Shown in pieces: positions 1 through 5,834 of a stretch of 6,115 bases of DNA. The notes beneath the pieces are model-generated. The model was not told the origin of the DNA. It saw nothing but the letters and a program-made list of their open reading frames with translations, and did not search any database. Position numbers and translations under genes: made by a program. This DNA is from CAYRZF01 sp964428805 (GTDB lineage: Bacteria; Methylomirabilota; Methylomirabilia; Rokubacteriales; CSP1-6): the NCBI GenBank assembly GCA_964428805.1, contig CAYRZF010000108.1:1-6115 (forward strand), in the 5' to 3' direction. Each line of letters opens with the position of its first letter. Position 1 is the first letter of the stretch.

Positions 1-249
1 GCCGTCAAGTTCCTCGTGGGATTCGGCGAGCCGTTGATCGGGCGCCTCCTGACCTATGACGCCCTCGGGATGACCTTCCGGGAAGTGAAACTCAGGAGAG
101 ATCCCAACTGCCCGCTCTGCGGCAAGAACCCCACGATCAAGGACCTCTCGATCCACATGGAAGGCGCGGCCCAGGTCTGCGCCGTCGGCGAAAACGGCCA
201 GAGCGCCTCCGCGGCCGGCACTGTTCCCGCGGCCAAATCGGGCGGCTAG
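1..249 (+). CDS. moeB: MoeB/ThiF-family adenylyltransferase, C-terminal fragment
   Basis: The reading frame is open from base 1 and ends at TAG 247-249, so only the last 82 residues are visible. The segment GFGEPLIGRLLTYDALGMTFREVKLRRDPNCPLCG is the characteristic C-terminal part of MoeB/ThiF/HesA E1-like enzymes. These activate the C-terminal glycine of a small sulfur-carrier protein (MoaD or ThiS) by ATP-dependent adenylation in the cytoplasm. The Cys-x-x-Cys pair (fragment residues 37 and 40) is the second half of the family's structural zinc site; the first pair and the nucleotide-binding part lie outside the window. After NPTIKDL the protein ends in about 35 residues of Ala/Gly/Ser-rich tail, with no rhodanese domain as in MoeZ-type fusions. 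A moaB gene lies 1.7 kb away on the other strand, which favours a molybdenum-cofactor role, but a ThiF assignment cannot be excluded from this fragment. Confidence 0.85.
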   Translation, partial: AVKFLVGFGEPLIGRLLTYDALGMTFREVKLRRDPNCPLCGKNPTIKDLSIHMEGAAQVCAVGENGQSASAAGTVPAAKSGG

Positions 250-264
250 AATCTTTCAGCGACG

Positions 265-759
265 ATGTCCAGGAGCCTCGGCGGGAGCCTCCCCCCTGAC
301 CTCCTGACCCGCCTCTCGCAGTCGGATCTGCCGTCCCACCTCGGTAAGACGCTCCCGCTGATCACCCTCGACGCCGAGGGGCGACCCCACCCCATGCTGG
401 TGTCTTATCTTGAAGTCAGGGCCGCAGATCCAAGGACGATCGGAATCGTGATCAACGCCAAGAGCCGAAGCTCGGAGAACCTCCGAGAGCGGCACTTCGC
501 CACGCTCCTCCTGGTCGAGCCAGAACAGACGATCTACGTGAAGGCGCGCGCCCAGGGCGGCCCCCATCCCGTCGAGGATCTCCCGGACTTCGCGCTGTTC
601 GTGCTTACGGTGGAAGACGTTCTCGAGGATGCTCCGGGAGAGTGGGAGCGTGGTATCAGGATCGCCGGGGGCCTCCGCTACACGCCGCTGCCGTCGCTGG
701 ACGAACCGTGGATCCAGGCCACACTGCAGGCACTGGCCCTCGCTCCGCGACAGCCCTAG
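265..759 (+). CDS. Pyridoxamine 5'-phosphate oxidase-like flavin split-barrel protein
   Basis: This encodes a 164-residue protein without signal peptide or membrane segment. Residues about 29-52 (KTLPLITLDAEGRPHPMLVSYLEV) and 58-95 (TIGIVINAKSRSSENLRERHFATLLLVEPEQTIYVKARA) have the strand pattern of the PNPOx-like split barrel, in which early strands pair and a Ser/Arg-rich turn (SRSSENL) contacts the FMN phosphate. The length fits the small, single-domain members. Many of these are not true PNP oxidases and bind FMN, F420 or heme, so the substrate is unknown. The ATG is 15 bases after the upstream stop, with no clear Shine-Dalgarno sequence, so translation may depend on coupling to the moeB-type gene. 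No good alternative start lies nearby. The gene converges on the htrA-like gene with 16 bases between the two stops. Family call fairly sure; function not assigned. Confidence 0.7.
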   Translation: MSRSLGGSLPPDLLTRLSQSDLPSHLGKTLPLITLDAEGRPHPMLVSYLEVRAADPRTIGIVINAKSRSSENLRERHFATLLLVEPEQTIYVKARAQGGPHPVEDLPDFALFVLTVEDVLEDAPGEWERGIRIAGGLRYTPLPSLDEPWIQATLQALALAPRQP

Positions 760-775
760 GCGGGGGCGAGATGCG

Positions 776-1903
776 TCACGGAATCGGACGAGGCCGGGCT
801 GGCGACTCCGACTCCGGACGAGCGATCGGCTCCCCATAGAGCCCCACGGTCACCGACACACTCGTCTCCTGCCCCTCGCGGACGATCGTCAGCTTCACGA
901 CCTTTCCCACGGGGGCGGCGGCAATGATCCGCTGGAGATCCCGCGACCCATCGACCCGGGCGCCGTCCACCGCCAGCACGACGTCGTTTGGCTTCACACC
1001 TGCCTGGTCGGCGGGCTCGCCCGGCATGACCCTGCGGATCAACACGCCGCGAGGCTCCTTCAGCCCCAGCCTGGCGAGATCGTCGTCGGAGACCTCATCG
1101 ATCCCGACGCCGAGCCATCCCCACTCGACCTTCCCCTTTTCGATGAGTTGGGGGAGGAGGGACTTCACGAGATTCACGGGGATTGCGAAGCCGATGGAGC
1201 CGTTTCGCGCCGCCATGCTGTTCACCCCGACCACCTCGCCGGCCATGTTGACGAGAGGGCCACCCGAGTTTCCGGGATTCACCGAGGCGTCGGTCTGGAT
1301 CCAGTCGAAGCCCGGGGCGGCGACCTGAAGGGGCGCGCCCTTCCGGCTGACGATCCCGAGGGAGACGGTCTGTTCCAGGCCGAACGGGTGGCCGAGCGCC
1401 AGGACAAACTCTCCCACCCTGAGGCGATTGGAGTCGCCGAGAGGGAGGACCGGAAGCCCCTGCACACCCTCGATCTTCACAAGGGCTAGGTCCACGCGGC
1501 TGTCCTTGCCGATCAGCCTCCCCTCCACTCGCCGCCCGTCCTGAAGGCGGAGCTGGATCCGCGCGGCATCGGCGACGACGTGAGCGTTGGTCACCAGCAA
1601 CCCGTCCTCCCGGATCAGAAACCCCGAACCCGACGCGGCCCGGGGCTCATCGGGAGGGGTCGGTTCAGCGCCCTCGCCAGCAGGCGGCTGCGCGCGTCGC
1701 ACCCGCACCTGGACAAGCCCGGGCTTCACGCGCTCGGCCAACTGGCCCAGGTGCTCGTTGAGCCGCGCGATCTCGGCGGGAACAGCCCCCGGCGTTCCTT
1801 CCTGCCAGAGCCCACCGCCAGCCGGTGCCCTGCTGGCGCATCCGGCCAGCCACACGATCGAAATGGTCAAGAGCAAGATTCCCTGCCGGCGATCCACGCG
1901 CAT
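776..1903 (-). CDS. HtrA/DegP-type trypsin-like serine protease lipoprotein with one PDZ domain
   Basis: This encodes a 375-residue envelope protease. The N-terminus MRVDRRQGILLLTISIVWLAGC is a lipoprotein signal with lipobox LAGC, giving a lipidated Cys22. A Pro/Glu-rich linker (residues about 70-90) precedes the trypsin-like domain. The catalytic triad is visible: His108 in TNAHVV, Asp138 in SRVDLALV and Ser213 in NPGNSGGPL. A single PDZ domain spans about 261-353 (GWLGVGIDEV... RGVLIRRVMPGEPADQAGVKPNDVVLAVDG), as in DegS-like rather than two-PDZ DegP proteins. The C-terminus is Pro/Arg-rich. HtrA proteases degrade or sense misfolded envelope proteins. The start at 1903 is chosen because AGGAGG (1917-1912) lies 8 bases upstream and the signal peptide begins right after it. 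In-frame ATGs at 1924 and 2128 lack this and would add a basic leader or overlap moaB. The gene starts 34 bases after moaB ends and is probably cotranscribed with it. Confidence 0.93.
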   Translation of the reverse strand: MRVDRRQGILLLTISIVWLAGCASRAPAGGGLWQEGTPGAVPAEIARLNEHLGQLAERVKPGLVQVRVRRAQPPAGEGAEPTPPDEPRAASGSGFLIREDGLLVTNAHVVADAARIQLRLQDGRRVEGRLIGKDSRVDLALVKIEGVQGLPVLPLGDSNRLRVGEFVLALGHPFGLEQTVSLGIVSRKGAPLQVAAPGFDWIQTDASVNPGNSGGPLVNMAGEVVGVNSMAARNGSIGFAIPVNLVKSLLPQLIEKGKVEWGWLGVGIDEVSDDDLARLGLKEPRGVLIRRVMPGEPADQAGVKPNDVVLAVDGARVDGSRDLQRIIAAAPVGKVVKLTIVREGQETSVSVTVGLYGEPIARPESESPARPRPIP

Positions 1904-1937
1904 CTGGCACTCCTCCTCGGCCATGGCCCGTTTCACT

Positions 1938-2456
1938 TTATCTCGATACTTCCCGGACAAGGTGCCCCAGTTCGGGAATGATGAGCTTCTCGAGCGCGAG
2001 GCGGCAGGCGTTGGGAGATCCGGGGAGGGAGAAAATGACCCGACCCCTACGGACGCCGGCCTGGGCGCGGGAGAGCATGGCCGCCGGTCCGATCTCCTCG
2101 TAGGAGAGCACGCGGAAGAGTTCGCCAAATCCGGCGAGGCGCTTTTCCAGCATGCCCTCCACCGCCTCGAAAGTCGAATCGCGTGAGGTGATCCCGGTTC
2201 CGCCGGTCAGGACGAGCGCCTGGACATGGGAATCCTCACACCCCTGACGGATCACGTCCTGAACCTGCGCGGGTTCATCCTTCACGACCGCCGACCTGAC
2301 GATCTCATGGCCGGCTTTCACCAGGAGGTCGCGGATAAGTTGGCCGCTTGTGTCGGTCTCCGGGGTCTTCGAGTCCGAGATGGTCAGGACGAGGCAGCGA
2401 ACGCTCTTCGGCGCCTGGGCCTTGTGCTCCCGGGCGACAGCGTCGGCGTCGGTCAC
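1938..2456 (-). CDS. moaB: MoaB/Mog-family molybdenum cofactor biosynthesis protein
   Basis: This encodes a 172-residue cytoplasmic protein of the MoaB/MogA fold. Members bind molybdopterin and, in the Mog type, adenylate it before molybdenum insertion. Hallmarks are LTISDSKTPETDTSG (24-38), the molybdopterin-binding loop LTGGTGITSRDSTFEAV (83-99), FRVLSYEEIGPAAMLSRAQAGV (114-135) and LPGSPNACRLALEKLIIPEL (144-163). The length matches MoaB (about 170) rather than MogA (about 195), and the SYEEIG wording is typical of MoaB. The start is GTG at 2456. GAGAGG (2469-2464) lies 7 bases upstream and a strong promoter lies just before that, so the frame cannot begin much earlier. The stop is TAA at 1940-1938. 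It is the first gene of a two-gene unit with the HtrA-like lipoprotein. Confidence 0.93.
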   Translation of the reverse strand: MTDADAVAREHKAQAPKSVRCLVLTISDSKTPETDTSGQLIRDLLVKAGHEIVRSAVVKDEPAQVQDVIRQGCEDSHVQALVLTGGTGITSRDSTFEAVEGMLEKRLAGFGELFRVLSYEEIGPAAMLSRAQAGVRRGRVIFSLPGSPNACRLALEKLIIPELGHLVREVSR

Positions 2457-2473
2457 AGGCGAGCCTCTCGGCG

Positions 2474-2502
2474 ATTATAGCATTCGCCCCGAGACGGCTC
2501 AA
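2474..2502 (-). promoter_or_regulatory. Sigma70-type promoter of moaB-htrA unit
   Basis: On the - strand, TTGAGC (2502-2497) and TATAAT (2479-2474) are separated by exactly 17 bases. The -10 box is perfect and is preceded by TGC, an extended -10 element. The -35 box matches 4 of 6 consensus bases. Transcription would begin near 2467, leaving a leader of only about 10 bases before the GTG at 2456. The Shine-Dalgarno at 2469-2464 would then be at or near the very 5' end, so the real start point may be a few bases earlier. It is a prediction from sequence only. Confidence 0.6.
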
Positions 2503-2542
2503 TTCAGGGCCGAGAAGCTGCGTCTCTCCGAAGGAGCGGATG

Positions 2543-2556
2543 CCCTCGTGCGAGGG
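2543..2556. promoter_or_regulatory. Short inverted repeat in the divergent control region
   Basis: The 14-base dyad CCCTCG-TG-CGAGGG has perfect 6-base arms around a 2-base centre. It lies 7 bases upstream of the candidate -35 box of the transporter operon and about 40 bases upstream of the moaB -35 box. There is no T-run after it and it sits in a promoter region, so a protein-binding site is more plausible than a terminator. The binding protein is unknown, and GC-rich DNA yields such dyads by chance fairly often. Confidence 0.3.
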
Positions 2557-2562
2557 ACGTTC

Positions 2563-2591
2563 TTGCGCCGATACGTCGTCTGACGTATTCT
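2563..2591 (+). promoter_or_regulatory. Candidate promoter of the transporter operon
   Basis: TTGCGC (2563-2568) and TATTCT (2586-2591) are 17 bases apart, in the correct position to read into the first permease gene, with a start point near 2598 and a leader of about 40 bases. Both boxes are imperfect (3/6 and 4/6), as expected for a regulated promoter. The spacer and part of the -10 box are occupied by the inverted repeat at 2571-2588. Moderate-to-low certainty, because no better + strand promoter is seen between 2457 and 2638. Confidence 0.4.
2571..2588. promoter_or_regulatory. Putative operator: perfect 7+7 inverted repeat
   Basis: ATACGTC (2571-2577), a 4-base centre, then GACGTAT (2582-2588) form a perfect dyad of 18 bases overall. 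It fills the spacer and overlaps the first three bases of the -10 box of the candidate transporter promoter, the classic place for a repressor to block RNA polymerase. It is 50 bases upstream of the permease start codon. The size and AT-rich ends fit dimeric helix-turn-helix regulators such as GntR or LacI types, but no regulator gene is in the window and the family is not determined. Confidence 0.45.
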
Positions 2592-2638
2592 CGGTGGGCG
2601 CCCGGAAGGGCCGAAAGGGTGCCGTGAGAGGGAGCCTC

Positions 2639-3592
2639 ATGCCAGACTCGACGGCTGTGGTCACGCCAGAGCGCCTGTCGGCCCAGGCGCTCTCGCTGGC
2701 ACCCACCGGGCGGTTCCGGTTCCGCGGGGGAGGGATCTACCTTTACCTCCTTCCGTCGCTCGCTTTTCTCGCCATCTTCACGTATTACCCCATAGCCTTT
2801 TCGACCTACCTGAGCTTGTTCCGCTGGAACGTGCTGAACCCCGACAAGGTGTTCGTTGGTCTCGCAAATTATCTAACCCTCTGGCACGAGCCCTTGTTCT
2901 GGCTGGTCCTGCGCAACAATCTCTTCTATGCGCTGGGCACCATCCCCACAACCATGGCCCTCGCGCTATTCCTGGCTGTCCTGGTCAACCAGAAACTGGG
3001 CGCGGCCCGGAGCATTTACCGCGTGGCGCTCTTCTATCCCACCATGATCCCGATGGTGGCCGCGGCCATGCTGTGGGTTTGGATCTTCAATCCGGGGATC
3101 GGCCTCTTCAACTACTATGCGGGCTTCCTGGGGATGCCCCGCATCGAATGGCTCTACGACCGGCACTGGGCCCTGCCCGCCATCATCATCATGAGCATCT
3201 GGAAAAACTTCGGCTACTTCATGCTGATCTACCTGGCGGCGCTTCAGGGCATCCCGGCGGAACTCTACGAAGCCGCCAGCCTCGAGGGGGCCGGGGCCTG
3301 GTCGCGGTTTCGAGAAATCACGTTCCCCCTTCTTGCGCCCACGAGCTTGTTCGTGTTCGTCGTGGCGATCATCTCCTCGTTCCAGGTCTTCGATCAGGTT
3401 TTCGTCATGACCCAGGGGGGGCCGGCGGATCAGACCAACGTCCTTGTCTTCTACATCTACCAGAACGCGTTTCGCTTCTGGGACATCGGAATGGGAGCCA
3501 CGCTGACCACCATTTTCATCTGCCTCCTGCTCGTCCTCATCGCGGTCGTCTTCCGATACGTGGGGCGCCGTGTGTACTACGAAGCCGAGTGA
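2639..3592 (+). CDS. ABC importer permease, MalF/UgpA-like (carbohydrate or glycerol-phosphate uptake type)
   Basis: This encodes a 317-residue inner-membrane protein. After a polar N-terminal tail (1-32), about six hydrophobic segments can be drawn near 33-55, 95-117, 129-151, 178-202, 234-256 and 286-306. The cytoplasmic EAA loop ELYEAASLEGAGAWSRFREITFPLLAP (208-234), with the conserved Glu-Ala-Ala, Gly217 and Pro230, is the docking site for the ATPase. VWIFNPGIGLFNYY and the overall length match UgpA/MalF-like BPD permeases of the CUT1 class. The start at 2639 has GAGGGAG just upstream (2628-2634). Earlier in-frame starts would run across the promoter region into moaB. It is the first gene of a three-gene operon, and its stop is 4 bases before the next start. 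Substrate cannot be read from the permease alone. Confidence 0.9.
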   Translation: MPDSTAVVTPERLSAQALSLAPTGRFRFRGGGIYLYLLPSLAFLAIFTYYPIAFSTYLSLFRWNVLNPDKVFVGLANYLTLWHEPLFWLVLRNNLFYALGTIPTTMALALFLAVLVNQKLGAARSIYRVALFYPTMIPMVAAAMLWVWIFNPGIGLFNYYAGFLGMPRIEWLYDRHWALPAIIIMSIWKNFGYFMLIYLAALQGIPAELYEAASLEGAGAWSRFREITFPLLAPTSLFVFVVAIISSFQVFDQVFVMTQGGPADQTNVLVFYIYQNAFRFWDIGMGATLTTIFICLLLVLIAVVFRYVGRRVYYEAE

Positions 3593-3596
3593 GCCT

Positions 3597-4421
3597 ATGA
3601 GGCGGCGCCTCAATCTCCTTGCCACCCACCTGGCCGTCGGCTTCTTCTCCCTCATCACGGTCACCCCGTATCTGTGGCTTCTCTCCACGTCTCTGAAATT
3701 CAAAACGGAGGTCTTCACCCCCACGCCCCAGTGGCTCCCGTGGCCGATCAACTTCGGGAACTATGCGGAGGTCTTCGACCGCGCCCCCTTCGGCACGTTC
3801 CTCATCAACACCGTCATCGTGGTGACCGGAATCCTGGCCGTGCAGTTGGTGACCGTCACCCTGGCGGCTTACGTCTTCGCCCGCCGGCAGTTCCGGGGCG
3901 CGAATATCCTCTTCCTGCTGTTCCTGGCCCAGATGATGATTCCCATCCACGCGACCTTCCTCCCCAACTTCCTCACGCTCCGCAACGTGGATTTGCTCAA
4001 CACGCGCGTCGCCATGATGCTGCCGTTTTTCGCCAGCGGCTACGGCACCTTCCTCCTCCGGCAGGCCTTCAAGCAGGTCCCGCGAGAGTTGGAAGACGCG
4101 GCGATCATTGACGGCTGCGGCGGTCTGCGATTCCTCTGGCACGTGTTGATTCCCCTCGCCCGACCCACGTTGGTGGCGTTCGGCCTGATCAGCCTGGTCA
4201 GCCACTGGAACGACTACCTGTGGCCGCTGATCGTGACCGACACCCCGGACGTCCGAACGCTGACCATCGGCCTCGGGATGTTTGTCCAGCAGGAGAGCGG
4301 CGCCGATTGGACCCTCCTCATGGCGGCCACGGTCTTCGTCACCGCCCCACTGCTGGCCATCTTCCTCGTGTTTCAGCGGAAGTTCATCGAGAGCTTCATG
4401 TTCTCCGGTCTCAAGGGCTAA
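3597..4421 (+). CDS. ABC importer permease, MalG/UgpE-like
   Basis: This encodes a 274-residue inner-membrane partner of the preceding permease. Six hydrophobic segments lie near 9-30, 68-94, 104-126, 137-156, 190-211 and 239-258. The EAA loop is ELEDAAIIDGCGGLRFLWHVLIPLARP (164-190), with Asp-Gly at 172-173 and Pro186. The stretch HWNDYLWPLIVTD (203-215) strongly recalls UgpE, and the C-terminal QRKFIESFMFSGLKG is the usual MalG/UgpE-like end. The ATG is 4 bases past the upstream stop with only a weak GAG-rich Shine-Dalgarno, so translational coupling is likely. An in-frame ATG at 3570 would overlap the upstream gene and give an unneeded leader before the MRRRLNLL start. Confidence 0.9.
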   Translation: MRRRLNLLATHLAVGFFSLITVTPYLWLLSTSLKFKTEVFTPTPQWLPWPINFGNYAEVFDRAPFGTFLINTVIVVTGILAVQLVTVTLAAYVFARRQFRGANILFLLFLAQMMIPIHATFLPNFLTLRNVDLLNTRVAMMLPFFASGYGTFLLRQAFKQVPRELEDAAIIDGCGGLRFLWHVLIPLARPTLVAFGLISLVSHWNDYLWPLIVTDTPDVRTLTIGLGMFVQQESGADWTLLMAATVFVTAPLLAIFLVFQRKFIESFMFSGLKG

Positions 4422-4427
4422 TCACAC

Positions 4428-4436
4428 AAAAGGAGG
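4428..4436 (+). promoter_or_regulatory. Near-perfect ribosome binding site of the binding-protein gene
   Basis: AAAAGGAGG lies 6 bases before the ATG at 4443. It is by far the best Shine-Dalgarno sequence in the operon, whereas the second permease has almost none. This fits the usual need for many copies of the periplasmic binding protein per transporter. Confidence 0.8.
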
Positions 4437-4442
4437 CACGTC

Positions 4443-5729
4443 ATGCGACAGCGATGGGGAGTGCTGCTGATGGCACTTGCGGTTTTTCTGGCCGGGGCGC
4501 CGCCCGACGCGCAGGCGCAGGCCCCGAGCAAGCTGATCCGGCTCACCTTCTACTATCCGGTCGGCGTGGCCGGGCCGCTGGCCAAGGTCATCGGGGAGAT
4601 GACCGACAAGTTCAATAAGGAGAATCCCGGGGTCGAGGTCGTCCCCGTGTACTCCGGCGACTATGATCCCACGCTGCAAAAAGTCCAGACGGCGGTCATG
4701 GCCGGCAACCCGCCCGACATTTTCATCGTGGAGATTTCGGAGCTGCCGACGCTCCTGGCCATGAACGCGATCATCCCGCTGGACGACTACGTCAAGAAGG
4801 CCGAGAGGGGCAAGTACTGGGAAGACTTTTTCCCGGCCTTCCGCGAAAACAGCCTGCTCCGGGGCCGGATCTGGTGGATCCCCTTCCAGCGGAGCACGCC
4901 CGTTTTCTACTGGAACAAGGAGTTGTTCAAGAAGGCCGGCCTGGATCCCGAGAAGCCCCCGCAGACCTGGGCCGAGTTGAAGGAGATGGCGAAGCGGCTG
5001 ACCATCCGGGAAGGCAACGAGGTCAAGCAGTGGGGCGTAACCATCTCGGGTGGCTGGAACGACTGGCTCTTCGAGGCCTTCGTCCGGCAGAACGGCAGCT
5101 GGCTGATCAACCCGGACGGCACCAAGGTCAATTTCGACTCCAAGGAGGCGGTGGAGGCCCTGGAGTTCTGGGTGGACCTCATGCACAAGGAAAAGGTGGG
5201 GCCCCCTCATTCCACCTGGGGCTCCACGCCGCCTGACTTCGTCGCGCAGCGGACGGCGATGCTCTATCACTCCACCGGGATCCTGACCTTCCTCCGGAAC
5301 TCGGCCAAGTTCGATTTCGGCGTGGCGTTCATGCCCAAGAACAAGACCTTCGGCGCCGAAGTGGGCGGAGGCAACCTGGCCATTTCACGCAAGATCCCGA
5401 AGGACCGGCAGGATGCGGCCTGGAAGTTCATCGAATGGATGACCTCCAGCGAAAACGCTGCCCAGTGGAGCATGGCCTCCGGCTACGTGGCGACCCGAGT
5501 GTCTGCCTACAACGTCCCGACCTTGAAGGAGTTCCTCGCCAAGGATGCCAGGTACCTGGTGGCCCGGGATCAGCTGCAATACGCCTCCGGGAAGATGATG
5601 GCACCCAACTTCCAGAAGATCCGGGAGATCTTGAAGAGGCAGCTGGACGACGCCGTGGACGGGAAGGTGACCCCGAAGGAGGCCATGGCCACGGTTCAGA
5701 AACAGGTGGAAGCTGTGATCAAACGCTAG
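4443..5729 (+). CDS. UgpB-like extracellular solute-binding protein (family 1) of ABC importer
   Basis: This encodes a 428-residue periplasmic protein with a type I signal peptide: MRQRWG, a hydrophobic core (7-19), and cleavage probably after AQA27. There is no lipobox. Wording typical of UgpB-like family 1 binding proteins runs along the chain: VEVVPVYSGDYDPTLQK (64-80), STPVFYWNKELFKKAGLDPEKPPQTW (151-176), KFDFGVAFMP (289-298), AAWKFIEWMTSSENAAQW (325-342) and SGYVATR (346-352). Positions that align by motif with the glycerol-3-phosphate pocket of E. coli UgpB, as I recall it, include Tyr74, Glu97, Ser151, Ser277, Gly308/309 and Tyr348. The arginine-bearing segment is changed to KMMAPNFQKIR (384-394). 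Glycerol-3-phosphate or a related phosphodiester is therefore plausible but unproven; a sugar is the alternative. The protein delivers ligand to the two upstream-encoded permeases. A terminator hairpin follows 24 bases after the stop. Confidence 0.9.
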   Translation: MRQRWGVLLMALAVFLAGAPPDAQAQAPSKLIRLTFYYPVGVAGPLAKVIGEMTDKFNKENPGVEVVPVYSGDYDPTLQKVQTAVMAGNPPDIFIVEISELPTLLAMNAIIPLDDYVKKAERGKYWEDFFPAFRENSLLRGRIWWIPFQRSTPVFYWNKELFKKAGLDPEKPPQTWAELKEMAKRLTIREGNEVKQWGVTISGGWNDWLFEAFVRQNGSWLINPDGTKVNFDSKEAVEALEFWVDLMHKEKVGPPHSTWGSTPPDFVAQRTAMLYHSTGILTFLRNSAKFDFGVAFMPKNKTFGAEVGGGNLAISRKIPKDRQDAAWKFIEWMTSSENAAQWSMASGYVATRVSAYNVPTLKEFLAKDARYLVARDQLQYASGKMMAPNFQKIREILKRQLDDAVDGKVTPKEAMATVQKQVEAVIKR

Positions 5730-5753
5730 CGACCACCGCTATCCTCACGCGAG

Positions 5754-5792
5754 AACGGCCGGCGGGATCCTCTCCGCCGGCCGTTTGGGTTT
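5754..5792 (+). terminator. Hairpin terminator at the end of the transporter operon
   Basis: A perfect 12-base-pair stem (5754-5765 with 5774-5785, AACGGCCGGCGG and its complement) encloses an 8-base loop and is followed by TTTGGGTTT. The T tract is interrupted, but the stem is very stable. The hairpin sits 24 bases after the stop of the binding-protein gene, with no ATPase gene before it. On the opposite strand it lies just downstream of the CCA end of the tRNA (5794) and could help end that transcript too, although no T tract follows it in that direction. Confidence 0.75.
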
Positions 5793-5793
5793 C

Positions 5794-5834
5794 TGGCTCC
5801 CCGGGCAGGACTCGAACCTGCAACCTTGTGGTTA
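5794..5834 (-). tRNA. tRNA-Asn(GUU), 3' exon only (positions 36-76), split by a group I intron
   Basis: Read on the - strand, the exon starts U36-A37-A38, then anticodon stem 3' side CCACA (5831-5827), a 5-base variable loop AGGTT (5826-5822), T stem GCAGG/CCTGC (5821-5817 and 5809-5805) around TTCGAGT, acceptor 3' side CCGGGGA (5804-5798), discriminator G73 (5797) and encoded CCA (5796-5794). The 5' half does not precede it; a group I intron does. G73, the CCGGGGA acceptor and the short variable loop fit tRNA-Asn. The guide sequence in the intron predicts C32-U33-G34-U35 at the end of the 5' exon, giving anticodon GUU. The missing 5' exon should start near UCCCCGG and carry UGUGG as anticodon stem. 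Thr, Ile, Lys and Met tRNAs share U36-A37-A38 but usually have A73 or other acceptors. Confidence 0.82.

Noticed and set aside
629..1489. Open frame of 286 codons on the + strand opposite the protease gene
   Set aside because: Antisense shadow of a well-supported protease in GC-rich DNA; His/Asp/Arg-rich with no recognisable motif.
1904..2128. N-terminal extension of the HtrA-like protease
   Set aside because: It overlaps moaB in another frame, is Ser/Pro/Arg-rich, and would bury the lipoprotein signal. The AGGAGG site supports 1903.
1587..2186. Open frame of 199 codons on the + strand
   Set aside because: Antisense to moaB and the protease; no domain, no ribosome binding site.
2543..2556. 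Terminator hairpin in the divergent region
   Set aside because: No T tract follows on either strand and no gene ends there.
2348..2638. Long upstream extension of the first permease
   Set aside because: It would run through both promoters and antisense to moaB, has no Shine-Dalgarno, and the composition is Arg/Ser-rich shadow. The start at 2639 has a good ribosome binding site.
2966..4205. Two long - strand frames opposite the permease genes (2966-3751 and 3537-4205)
   Set aside because: Shadows of the permeases, rich in Asp/Glu/Arg/Gly as expected from antisense of hydrophobic GC-rich coding sequence.
4422..5270. Open frame of 282 codons on the - strand opposite the binding-protein gene
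   Set aside because: Shadow frame; the + strand gene has a signal peptide, family motifs and a strong ribosome binding site.
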